In this document: piece after piece, positions 7,868-15,959 of the stretch
Numbering within the stretch: the stretch's first letter is position 1
How the letters are laid out: each line of letters starts with the position of its first letter
DNA from: Bradyrhizobium sp. Ai1a-2
GTDB lineage: Bacteria; Pseudomonadota; Alphaproteobacteria; Rhizobiales; Xanthobacteraceae
Length of the DNA stretch: 64,000 bases
NCBI RefSeq assembly: GCF_000426245.1
Contig: NZ_AUEZ01000038.1
Coordinates: 1 to 64,000 of the forward strand
Reading direction: 5' to 3'
Made by a program: the position numbers and the translations under genes
Notes under the pieces: generated by a model
Told to the model about the DNA's origin: nothing
The model's database searches: none
Seen by the model: only the letters and a program-made list of their open reading frames with translations

Positions 7868-9118
7868 ATGAGCCGAGCCGCATCCAACCTGCAGATCGAT
7901 TCCGCCCGCCTCTGGGGCGCGATTCACGAAACCGCGAAATTCGGTGCGACGCCGAAAGGCGGCGTGCGGCGGCTGACCTTGAGCGCCGAGGACAAGCAGG
8001 TCCGCGACTGGTTCCGCAAGGCCTGCGAGGACGCGGGGCTCGAGGTTCACGTCGACGCGCTCGGCTCGATGTTCGGCCTGCGCAAGGGCCGCGACATGTC
8101 GAAGCCGCCGATCGGGCTCGGCTCGCATCTCGACACCCAGCCGACCGGCGGCAAATATGACGGTGTGCTCGGCACACTCGCCGCGCTTGAAGTCGTGCGC
8201 ACGCTCAACGATGCCGGCATCGAGACCGAGATGCCGATCTGCATCTGCAACTGGACCAACGAAGAAGGCTCGCGCTTCGCGCCGGCGATGATGGCCTCCG
8301 CCGCCTATGTCGGCGATTTCACCACCGACGACATCCTGTCGCGGAAGGATGCTGAGGGCGTCACGGTCGGTGATGCCCTTGACAGCATCGGTTATCGCGG
8401 CGCGACGCCGGTCGGCACGCAAAAGTTCTCCGGCTTCGTCGAATTGCATATCGAGCAGGGCCCGATCCTGGAGGCCGAGAACAAGACCATCGGCGTGGTC
8501 GATTCCGGCCAGGGCGTGCTGTGGTACGACGGCAAGATCACAGGCTTCGAGAGCCACGCGGGCTCGACCCCGATGCCGCTGCGGCGCGATGCGCTAGCGA
8601 CGTTGTCGGAGATCGTGCTGGCGATGGAGAGCATCGCCAGGAAACACGGGCCGAACGCGGTCGGCACCATCGGCGAGGCCGTGATCGCAAACCCGTCGCG
8701 CAACGTCATTCCCGGCGAGATCGCCTTCACCGTCGATTGCCGCAGCGCGGACGCCGCCATCATGGACGCGCTGGACAAGGACCTGCGCGCCGCGATTGCC
8801 GAGATCGCCGCCCGCCGCAAGGTCGAGGTCGCGCTCGACCTAGTCTGGCGCAAGCCGCCGACGCATTTCGATCCCAAGCTTGTCGATGCCGTCGAGAACG
8901 CCGCGGAGCAACTCGGCTACTCGCACCGGCGCATCACCTCAGGGGCCGGCCACGACGCCTGCAACCTCAACACGATGATGCCGGCGGCAATGGTGTTCGT
9001 GCCCTGCAAGGACGGCATCAGCCACAACGAGCTCGAAGACGCAACCCAGCCCGATTGCGCCGCCGGCGCCAACGTGCTGATGCATACGGTGCTGGCGCTC
9101 GCCGGCGTCGCGTCCTGA
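7868..9118 (+). CDS. M20-family Zn amidohydrolase (N-carbamoyl-amino-acid hydrolase / hydantoinase type)
   Basis: Enzyme of 416 residues with the metal-binding motifs of the HyuC/allantoate amidohydrolase group: GSHLDTQPTGGKYDGVLG (His and Asp ligands), NEEGSRF (Glu), HIEQGPILE, and SGAGHDACNL near the end. Family members hydrolyse N-carbamoyl-L-amino acids, ureidopropionate or allantoate in the cytoplasm; which one applies is unknown. The start is ATG 7868. It sits directly behind the LysR gene and before a 2-hydroxyacid dehydrogenase with short gaps, suggesting one plus-strand operon. Confidence 0.88.
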   Translation: MSRAASNLQIDSARLWGAIHETAKFGATPKGGVRRLTLSAEDKQVRDWFRKACEDAGLEVHVDALGSMFGLRKGRDMSKPPIGLGSHLDTQPTGGKYDGVLGTLAALEVVRTLNDAGIETEMPICICNWTNEEGSRFAPAMMASAAYVGDFTTDDILSRKDAEGVTVGDALDSIGYRGATPVGTQKFSGFVELHIEQGPILEAENKTIGVVDSGQGVLWYDGKITGFESHAGSTPMPLRRDALATLSEIVLAMESIARKHGPNAVGTIGEAVIANPSRNVIPGEIAFTVDCRSADAAIMDALDKDLRAAIAEIAARRKVEVALDLVWRKPPTHFDPKLVDAVENAAEQLGYSHRRITSGAGHDACNLNTMMPAAMVFVPCKDGISHNELEDATQPDCAAGANVLMHTVLALAGVAS

Positions 9119-9148
9119 TCGGTCCATCAAGCAAGACGGAGAAGTGCT

Positions 9149-10060
9149 GTGCGCGGGGTTTTTGTCGACGCCAATGAATCGCTTGCCGTGATCTTCGAGC
9201 GGCTGGAGAAACCAGGCGATCCCAAGGTGCGAGTTCATCGCGATCCCGACATCACGCCGGACCAATATCCTGTTGTGCTCGACGGCGCCGAAATCGCCAT
9301 CGTCGACCACACCGCGCTGCCAACCGATATCGCCAAGCAATGCGCCGGGCTGAAGCATGTCGTATTCCTCGGCACCGGCGCGCGCAGCTACATGAATCCG
9401 GAGGAGCTTACCGAGCTCGGCATCTCCGTGCATCTGATCAAGGGCTATGGCGACACTGCCGTGGCCGAATCCGCTGTTGCGCTGATGTGGGCCTCCGCGC
9501 GCGTGCTGGCGCAGATGGACCGCGAGATGCGCGCCGGCAACTGGCTGCGCGAGGACGGCATGCAGCTCACCGGCAAGACGCTCGGCCTGATCGGCTTTGG
9601 CGGCATCGCGGCTGAAGTTGCGCGTATAGCACTCGGATCCGGCATGAAAGTGATCGCCTGGAACCGCTCGCCGAAGAGCCATCCGGGCGTCGAGTTCGTC
9701 GACCTCGACACGCTGCTCGCGCAGAGCCACGTCGTCTCGCTGCATCTTCTGCTCAACGACGACACAAGAGGCTTCATCACCCGCGAACGCATCGCCGCGC
9801 TGAAGCCGGGCGTGATCTTCATCAACACCGCCCGCGCCGCCATCGTCGACGAAGCCGCGATGATCGATGCGCTGAAGTCAGGCCACATCCGCCACGCCGG
9901 CCTCGACGTCTTCAACACCGAGCCGCTGCCTGCGGATCATCCGCTGACGAAACTGCCGAACGTCACGCTGTCAGCGCACTCCGCCTTCCGCACGCCGGAG
10001 GCAAGCGAGAATTTGATCCATGCGGCGCAGGAGCATTGCCGCAGGATTGCGGCGTCCTGA
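9149..10060 (+). CDS. D-isomer-specific 2-hydroxyacid dehydrogenase family protein
   Basis: NAD(P)-dependent dehydrogenase of 303 residues. The Rossmann motif is LGLIGFGGIAAEVA (about 146-157), with Ala where the third glycine is often found. The catalytic set Arg229 (NTARAAIVDE), Glu258 (FNTEPLP) and His277 (LSAHSAF) is complete. Start is GTG 9149 behind GGAGAAG. It follows the M20 hydrolase by 30 bases and may reduce or oxidise the 2-keto or 2-hydroxy acid derived from that pathway; the substrate is inferred only. Confidence 0.87.
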   Translation: MRGVFVDANESLAVIFERLEKPGDPKVRVHRDPDITPDQYPVVLDGAEIAIVDHTALPTDIAKQCAGLKHVVFLGTGARSYMNPEELTELGISVHLIKGYGDTAVAESAVALMWASARVLAQMDREMRAGNWLREDGMQLTGKTLGLIGFGGIAAEVARIALGSGMKVIAWNRSPKSHPGVEFVDLDTLLAQSHVVSLHLLLNDDTRGFITRERIAALKPGVIFINTARAAIVDEAAMIDALKSGHIRHAGLDVFNTEPLPADHPLTKLPNVTLSAHSAFRTPEASENLIHAAQEHCRRIAAS

Positions 10061-10150
10061 ACCGCTCACATTCGTTCTATTAGATCGGTGGCTTTTCCTG
10101 CTGGCTCGGCGCCGCAACGCGCCCGAGGCCATTTACGCGATCGCCGGCAT

Positions 10151-10218
10151 GCACTATCATTGATTGTATTAGGTCATATAACTTTACCTTAAGTTTGATA
10201 ACCAGATTTCGATAGTGC
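10151..10218. promoter_or_regulatory. AT-rich tyrosinase promoter region with long-range inverted repeat
   Basis: The gap before the tyrosinase gene is distinctly AT-rich compared with its surroundings. Perfect eight-base inverse copies GCACTATC (10151-10158) and GATAGTGC (10211-10218) flank it. A good ribosome site, GGGAGG, precedes ATG 10240. No confident -35/-10 pair could be chosen. Confidence 0.4.
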
Positions 10219-10239
10219 AGTTGTTTCGGGAGGCTTTCG

Positions 10240-11823
10240 ATGGCTCGCGTGCGCAAAGACGTGTGGCAATTGCCGGCGAACGATAAGACCCTGTTCTGGT
10301 ACGGCGAAGCGATCAAGGTATTGCAGGCCAAGCCAATTACAGACATCACCAGTTGGTGGTCGCTTGCCGCGATGCATGGCATCGACAAGCAGCTTTGGAT
10401 CGATCTCGGTTATCTCGACGCCTCCGTGGCATTGCCCTTCGACCCGGACGCGGAAGGGTTCTGGAACCAGTGCCAGCACGGCTCCTGGTACTTCCTGCCC
10501 TGGCATCGCGCCTATCTTGCCGCATTCGAGGCCATCCTGCTCGATGCCATCGTCAAGAAAGGCGGCCCGGCCGATTGGGCGTTACCGTACTGGAACTACG
10601 ATCCGACCAAGCGCGACACGCTGAAATTTCCTGCTGCCTTTGCACCCGAGCTGCTCGACGATGGCAGCAAGAACCCGCTGTGGGTCAAGGAGCGGTATGG
10701 CCGGACCGGCAACGGCAGCATCGTCATCCTGAAGACCGATGTAGCGGTTGGCCAGTTGTGGCAGGAGCCGGAATTCTTCGACGGACCTGGTGACATTCCG
10801 ACTTCGTTCGGCGGCACCCAGACAGCCTTCAGCCACGGTGGAACGGGCGCCGGGCTGTTGGAACAACGGCCTCACGGCCCCGTGCACGTCCTCGTGGGTG
10901 GCACGAAGGAAGGCACAAGTTCGGACATCCTGAAGAACAATGGACTAATGGCGATGTTCGAAACCGCCGGCATCGATCCGATCTTCTGGCTGCACCATGC
11001 CAACATCGATCGTCTGTGGGAGTCCTGGCTTACCGCACGCCATCATCCTCAGGATCCGCCCGACGCCTACAAGAATCCAACCGACACCGACTGGCTGGAC
11101 CAGCCGGCAGGTCAGTTCGTGATGCCGAGACCGGACGGCACGACGTTCACGACCACTGCAAGGCAGGTATTGAACACGAAGGATCCAGCGCTCAACTATG
11201 AGTACCAGGATATTGCGATCCCCGGTCAGCGCCCCCTTCTCGTGGCGCGCTTGAACAGGCTGGGCGTCGCCCCGGCCGATGCCAACCAACTCGCGGGAGC
11301 GCTTGCCATGGCGTCGCGGAAGAGCACGGAACTTGTGGGGCAAACCAGCACTGCGGTCCGGATTGCCGGCGCGGCGACCGATGCCAGCGTCCAGCTCGAC
11401 AGCAGCGCAACCAGCAACTTGACCGCGAGCCTCTCCGTCAGACCGCAGGCTGCGCCCGGCGCGGCGCCGCAAGCGCCGGATCGCGTCTACCTTGCGCTCG
11501 AGAACATCACCAGCACCACCGACGCAGGGGTATTCAACGTCTATGTGAATCTTCCCAAGGGCGCCAATCCTGCGGAGCATCCCGAAAACCTCGCGGGTGT
11601 CGTCTCCCTGTTCGGCGCCCGCGCCGCCAGCAAGGCCGGCGGCCCTCATGCCGGTGCCGGTATGACGCAGACCCTGGAGATCACCGACATTGTCGATGCG
11701 ATGCATCTGAAGGGCGAACTGAATACGCAAACGCTCGATGTCAAATTCGTTCCGCAGACGCCTATAACCGCGAACAGCAAGGTCGACGTCGGCCGGGTGA
11801 GGATCTACCGCCAGACCAGGTGA
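10240..11823 (+). CDS. tyrosinase / polyphenol oxidase with C-terminal domain
   Basis: Type 3 copper enzyme of 527 residues that would hydroxylate monophenols and/or oxidise diphenols to quinones. CuA ligands: His46 (AAMHG), His80 (CQHG) and His89 (PWHRAY). CuB ligands: His212 and His216 (PHGPVH) and the HH pair 252-253 in DPIFWLHHANIDRLW. Cys78 lies two residues before His80, the C-x-H layout that forms a thioether bridge in fungal and plant enzymes. Residues from about 330 form an extra beta-rich domain ending in FVPQTPITANSKVDVGRVRIY, like plant polyphenol oxidases. No signal peptide is seen. A membrane protein gene follows after seven bases. Confidence 0.92.
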   Translation: MARVRKDVWQLPANDKTLFWYGEAIKVLQAKPITDITSWWSLAAMHGIDKQLWIDLGYLDASVALPFDPDAEGFWNQCQHGSWYFLPWHRAYLAAFEAILLDAIVKKGGPADWALPYWNYDPTKRDTLKFPAAFAPELLDDGSKNPLWVKERYGRTGNGSIVILKTDVAVGQLWQEPEFFDGPGDIPTSFGGTQTAFSHGGTGAGLLEQRPHGPVHVLVGGTKEGTSSDILKNNGLMAMFETAGIDPIFWLHHANIDRLWESWLTARHHPQDPPDAYKNPTDTDWLDQPAGQFVMPRPDGTTFTTTARQVLNTKDPALNYEYQDIAIPGQRPLLVARLNRLGVAPADANQLAGALAMASRKSTELVGQTSTAVRIAGAATDASVQLDSSATSNLTASLSVRPQAAPGAAPQAPDRVYLALENITSTTDAGVFNVYVNLPKGANPAEHPENLAGVVSLFGARAASKAGGPHAGAGMTQTLEITDIVDAMHLKGELNTQTLDVKFVPQTPITANSKVDVGRVRIYRQTR

Positions 11824-11830
11824 CGTCGTG

Positions 11831-12601
11831 ATGGGCCGCATCCCGCTGCCGACGATGGTTCGACAGATGTCGCCGGCGTTGCTGGTCACCAGCCTGTTCT
11901 GCTGGCTGCTGCTTTACGCAACCAGCCAGGAGCTGCAATCGGTCCCGCTGTGCACGCCATCTCAAACGCTGGTCACTGCGGGAGCCGCCTTCTCCACGAT
12001 CTATGGCATCAATGTAACGGCAGTCCTGGCGACCGGATTGTGGATCATCATGGTCATTGCAATGACCGCGCCGCTGCTGGCACAACCGATCGCGCAATTG
12101 CGGCTGCGCAGCCTGGCGCGACGTCGGGACCGGTCGGTTGGCTTGTTCGCGGCCGCCTATTTGCTGCTCTGGATCGCTGCCGCGCCAGTGCTGCTGGCGG
12201 CGCCGAGGGCCATCGAGGTTCTTGCCGGCACCACGGGCCTGCCGGCGATCGCAATTGCTGTTGCGATCGCGGCCATATGGCAGGCAACGCCGTTGCGCCA
12301 GAGAGCGCTCAATCGCTGCCATCGCGCGCCGAATCTTTCGGCTTTCGGCAGAGCCGCCGATCGCGACTGCATCCAGTTTGGCCTGACGCACGGCTTCTGG
12401 TGCGCGGCGACCTGCACGCCGCTGATGCTGCTGCCGATGACGGCTCCAGCACTTCACCTGCCCCTGATGCTCCTGCTCTCGGTCGCCCTGCAGCTCGAGC
12501 GCCTTGCGCCCGCGCGGGCGCCGTCATGGACGCTGCGCATCCTCCCGGGCCAGTTCGCCGCGGTGACGTTGTTCAGATCGATCAGATGGACCTTGCGATG
12601 A
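11831..12601 (+). CDS. DUF2182-family predicted metal-binding membrane protein
   Basis: Integral membrane protein of about 256 residues with six to seven hydrophobic helices. WIIMVIAMTAPLL, AAIWQATPLRQRAL followed by NRCHR, and GFWCAATC with PLMLLPM match the conserved pattern of DUF2182. ATG 11831 is preceded by AGGTGA at the end of the tyrosinase gene, implying translational coupling; a GTG directly before it is possible. No caddie protein of the MelC1 type is present, so a role in copper supply to the tyrosinase is an attractive but unproven idea. Confidence 0.7.
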   Translation: MGRIPLPTMVRQMSPALLVTSLFCWLLLYATSQELQSVPLCTPSQTLVTAGAAFSTIYGINVTAVLATGLWIIMVIAMTAPLLAQPIAQLRLRSLARRRDRSVGLFAAAYLLLWIAAAPVLLAAPRAIEVLAGTTGLPAIAIAVAIAAIWQATPLRQRALNRCHRAPNLSAFGRAADRDCIQFGLTHGFWCAATCTPLMLLPMTAPALHLPLMLLLSVALQLERLAPARAPSWTLRILPGQFAAVTLFRSIRWTLR

Positions 12602-12656
12602 TCATCGGCATTCCCGTCTACGACAAAGTGGACCTGCTCTCGCGCACTTGACCCAC

Positions 12657-12788
12657 CCCCTCATGGTGAGGAGGCGCGCCGCGCCGCCTCCGGACGATGC
12701 TTCGCATCGCCGGGAGGACCATGAGGCCCCAATCTCGCCCGCGACCATCCTTCGAGACGCACGCGATGCACGTTCCTCAGGATGAGGG
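12657..12788. repeat. composite palindromic repeat family D, copy 1
   Basis: About 130-base element starting CCCCTCATGGTGAGGAGGCG and ending CCTCAGGATGAGGG, with GACGATGCTTCGCATCGCCG in the middle. It lies between the convergent DUF2182 and tartrate dehydrogenase genes. A second copy in opposite orientation is at 17416-17544. Confidence 0.8.
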
Positions 12789-12808
12789 CGACGCAGGCGG
12801 AAGCTCTG

Positions 12809-13888
12809 TCAGTCCACCATCTCCGCGACAGCCTTGCCGCAGGCGGTTGTGTCGGCGTTGCCGCCGAGGTCGCGGGTGCGGAGCGTGCGTTCGGCGAGCG
12901 TGCGCTCGATCGCACCGACCACTGCGTCCGCCGCCTGCTTCTCCCCGAGATGCTCCAGCATCATCGCGCCTGACCAGATCATGCCGATCGGGTTGGCGAT
13001 CCCCTGCCCGGCGATGTCGGGCGCCGAGCCGTGCACGGGCTCGAACACCGACGGGAAATCGCCTTCCGGATTGATGTTGCCCGACGGCGCAATGCCGATG
13101 GTGCCGGTGCAGGCCGGGCCGAGATCGGAGAGGATATCCCCGAACAGGTTGGAGCCGACCACGACGTCGAACCAGTCCGGATGCAGCACGAAGTTCGCGG
13201 TCAGGATGTCGATGTGGTACTTGTCCCACTTCACCGACGGATACGTCTTGGCCATCGCCTCCACGCGCTCGTCCCAATAGGGCATGGTGATCGAGATGCC
13301 GTTCGACTTCGTCGCCGAGGTCAGATGCTTCTTCGGCCGCGACTGCGCGAGGTCGAAGGCAAATTTCAGGATGCGGTCGACGCCGATGCGGGTCATCACC
13401 GTCTGCTGCGTCACGAACTCACGCTCGGTGTCCGGGAACATCCGCCCGCCTACGGACGAATATTCGCCTTCGGTGTTCTCGCGCACCACCCAGAAATCGA
13501 TATCGCCGGGCTTGCGGTTCGCCAGCGGCGACGGCACGCCCGGCATCAGCCGCACCGGGCGCAGGTTGACATACTGGTCGAACTCGCGCCGGAACTTGAT
13601 CAGCGAGCCCCACAGCGAGACATGATCCGGAATCTTGGCCGGCCAGCCGACCGCGCCGAAATAGATCGCGTCATGCTTGCCGATCTGTTCCTTCCAGTCA
13701 TCCGGCATCATCTGGCCGTGCTTTTCGTAATAGTCGTAGGAAGCGAAATCGAAATGGTCAAACTGCACGGCGACGCCATGGTTCTTCGCCGCGGCCTCGA
13801 GGACGCGCAGGCCTTCGGGCATGACTTCCTTGCCGATGCCGTCGCCGGGAATGACCGCGATCCGATACTGTTTCTTTGCGTTGGCCAT
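12809..13888 (-). CDS. tartrate/D-malate dehydrogenase, isocitrate-isopropylmalate dehydrogenase family
   Basis: Decarboxylating metal-dependent NAD dehydrogenase of 359 residues. Family signatures are IAVIPGDGIGKEVMPEG at the start, VVRENTEGEYSSVGG, DWFDVVVGSNLFGDILSDLG, and EPVHGSAPDIAGQGIANP. The wording fits the tartrate dehydrogenase (TtuC/YeaU, DmlA) branch better than LeuB. The start is ATG 13888 with AAGGG upstream; a GTG three codons earlier is possible. It converges on the tyrosinase operon and is divergent from an SDR gene. Confidence 0.9.
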   Translation of the reverse strand: MANAKKQYRIAVIPGDGIGKEVMPEGLRVLEAAAKNHGVAVQFDHFDFASYDYYEKHGQMMPDDWKEQIGKHDAIYFGAVGWPAKIPDHVSLWGSLIKFRREFDQYVNLRPVRLMPGVPSPLANRKPGDIDFWVVRENTEGEYSSVGGRMFPDTEREFVTQQTVMTRIGVDRILKFAFDLAQSRPKKHLTSATKSNGISITMPYWDERVEAMAKTYPSVKWDKYHIDILTANFVLHPDWFDVVVGSNLFGDILSDLGPACTGTIGIAPSGNINPEGDFPSVFEPVHGSAPDIAGQGIANPIGMIWSGAMMLEHLGEKQAADAVVGAIERTLAERTLRTRDLGGNADTTACGKAVAEMVD

Positions 13889-13995
13889 CAAGAACACCCT
13901 TGTGATTTGCCCGGCTTGAGCCGCCGTCTATTCTCGGGCTCTGCAATGGACCAAACTTCGCTTTCGCGCAACGCTGCAGTGCAATGTTGACCTGC

Positions 13996-14046
13996 GGGGC
14001 ATGATCCCGAAAAGTGGACACCGGTTTTCGGGCTGGATCATGCCCC
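13996..14046. repeat. palindromic repeat family F, copy 1
   Basis: Perfect twelve-base arms GGGGCATGATCC and GGATCATGCCCC enclose GAAAAGTGGACACCGGTTTT. Located in the divergent gap between the tartrate dehydrogenase and SDR genes. Related copies: 46738-46786, and a fragment at 15892-15928. Confidence 0.85.
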
Positions 14047-14123
14047 AAACGATAGGGCGCGTGATCCGCCTACCAATTCCACCGACTTTTTTCCGATCCC
14101 CTCCAGCAACAGCGAGTATTGCC

Positions 14124-14897
14124 ATGGACCTGCATCTGCGCGGCAAACGCGTCCTGATCACCGGCGCCTCCAAGGGCATCGGCGCGGCCGCCGCCGAAAC
14201 CTTTGCCGAGGAAGGCTGCCATCTGCTGCTGGCCGCCCGCAGCGGCGACCAGTTGAAGGCGCTGGCCGACCGCCTGCGCTCGGCGCACCAGATCGATGCC
14301 GCCACATCCGTCGTCGACCTGCGCAAGCCGGAGGATCTGGCGCGATTGGCAAAAGAGGCCGCCGATATCGACATCCTCGTCAACAATGCGGGCGATATCC
14401 CCGGCGGCTCGATCGACAAGATCGATGAGGCGACCTGGCGGCACGCCTGGGAACTCAAGGTATTCGGCTATATCAACCTCACCCGCGCGATCTACGCGCA
14501 GATGAAGGCCCGCGGCGGTGGCGTGATCATCAATGACATCGGCGCCGCCGGCGAGAAATTCGATGCCAATTACGTCGCCGGCAGTGCCGGCAACGCCGCG
14601 CTGATGGCGCTGACCCGCGCGCTCGGCGGCAAGAGCCTTGCCGACAACATCCGCGTCGTCGGGATCAATCCGGGCCCGGTCGGCACCGACCGGCATGTGA
14701 CATTGCTCAAGACCCGCGCCAAACATCAGTTCGGCGACGAGAACCGCTACAAGGAATTCCAGAAGAGCCTGCCACTCGGCCGCCCCGCCCACGCGCGCGA
14801 GATCGCCGACCTCATGGCGTTCCTGGCGTCCGACCGCGCGGGCTACACGTCGGGCGTGATCTATACGGTGGACGGCGGCATCAGCGCGGGGTGGTGA
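14124..14897 (+). CDS. atypical short-chain dehydrogenase/reductase (SDR)
   Basis: SDR-fold protein of 257 residues with the NAD(P) motif TGASKGIG (13-20), NNAG (87-90) and the C-terminal GYTSGVIYTVDGG typical of classical SDRs. The active site is degraded. The usual serine position reads Asn-Asp (137-138). Tyr150 is followed by Val-Ala-Gly-Ser-Ala-Gly, so no Lys lies four residues on. The helix Asn is replaced by Lys112. The fold is clear but ordinary SDR catalysis is doubtful. The chosen start is ATG 14124; an upstream in-frame start lies inside a repeat. Confidence 0.85.
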   Translation: MDLHLRGKRVLITGASKGIGAAAAETFAEEGCHLLLAARSGDQLKALADRLRSAHQIDAATSVVDLRKPEDLARLAKEAADIDILVNNAGDIPGGSIDKIDEATWRHAWELKVFGYINLTRAIYAQMKARGGGVIINDIGAAGEKFDANYVAGSAGNAALMALTRALGGKSLADNIRVVGINPGPVGTDRHVTLLKTRAKHQFGDENRYKEFQKSLPLGRPAHAREIADLMAFLASDRAGYTSGVIYTVDGGISAGW

Positions 14898-14908
14898 TGG
14901 ATTCGATC

Positions 14909-14996
14909 GTAGCCCGGGTGGAGCGAAGCGCAACCCGGGACACCTGCGCCTGCGATTGCGAGCACCCCGGGTTACGCTCCGCTCCACCCGGGCTAC
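14909..14996. repeat. palindromic repeat family B, copy 1
   Basis: Long palindrome with arms GTAGCCCGGGTGGAGCG and CGCTCCACCCGGGCTAC. It sits between the convergent SDR and esterase genes and may act as a bidirectional terminator. The second copy is at 58117-58206. Confidence 0.88.
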
Positions 14997-15015
14997 GGCC
15001 AATTCGCGATGAAGC

Positions 15016-15860
15016 CTATGGAGCCTCGCACAATTGCCGGATCAGTGCCGTGATCCGGCCCTCCGGCGACATGATCTCGTCCATGATGGAAAAATGATCG
15101 GCGCCGGGAATCTCCTCATACGTCACCGGCAACCCATAATTGGCGCGGTGCCCGGCAAAATCGGCGGTCTCCTTGCGCAAGAGCGGCAGTTCGCCGCTGC
15201 CGACCACGAGCGACAACGGCTTCGGCGGCCCGCCCGCCTGCCGCATCGGTGAATTGCGGTGGGAGGACGCCTCGTCGAGCCCGAGCTTGACGTTGAGATA
15301 ACTCATCCGGATCGGCTCGAGATCATAGATGCCAGAGATCGCGACCCCGCCCCGGACATGCCGGTTCGACAGCGCCATCGCGGTCAGATGCCCGCCGGCC
15401 GACCAGCCGGAGACGACGATGCCATTTTCGGCCGCGCCCAGCGCCGGCAATTGCTCGGCGAGGAAGTCGGTGCCGGCGTGGATCTCGGCGACGATCTCGT
15501 CAAGCGTCGCCTCCGGCGCCAGCGTGTAGCCGATCAGCGCGACATTGATGCCATGCGCGATCGGTCCCTCGGCCATCACCGTGAAGAACTCCTTTGACCG
15601 CATCTGCCAATAACCGCCGTGGATGAACAGCAGCGTCGGTGCGCGCTCGCCCGCTTTGAGGAAATCGATGCGGTTGCGCTCGCGCGGGCCGTAGCGAAGG
15701 TCGATATGATTTGGATGGCGCTTGCGCAATTCGGCGGAACGCTCCCCCAGCCTCCGACAATATCACCGCTGCCTACAACTGCGGCACCGTTGTTGAGGCC
15801 GCGGTCAAGCTCCTCCTGGCTCATGGCGCGCCAGTCGAGCGCAGAGAAGGGTATCGTCAT
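15016..15860 (-). pseudogene. alpha/beta hydrolase (esterase), split by a one-base frameshift
   Basis: The N-terminal part starts at ATG 15860 (MTIPFSALDWRAMSQEELDR, then GLNNGAAVVGSGDIVGGW) and then loses sense. The rest continues in another frame as GERSAELRKRHPNHIDLRYG and runs to the stop at 15016. It carries the oxyanion motif HGGYW, the nucleophile motif GWSAGGH and a final PGADHFSIMDE. Adding one base to the run of five C (plus strand) at 15744-15748 joins the two parts into a protein of about 280 residues. The family is esterase or kynurenine-formamidase-like. Either the gene is inactivated or the run was misread. Confidence 0.8.
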
Positions 15861-15891
15861 CAGCAGATCTCCGGTTGCAGCTATTCCCCCA

Positions 15892-15928
15892 GCACGTTTC
15901 CACTTTTCGGGAAAATGGTCTAGAGCAC
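15892..15928. repeat. fragment of palindromic repeat family F
   Basis: Half of the GATC-type palindrome (TTTCCACTTTTCGGGAAAAT) lies in the divergent gap between the broken esterase and the amidase; the second arm is missing. Confidence 0.5.
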
Positions 15929-15959
15929 TATCTCCCTCCGCTGCTACGAACTGCAATCA

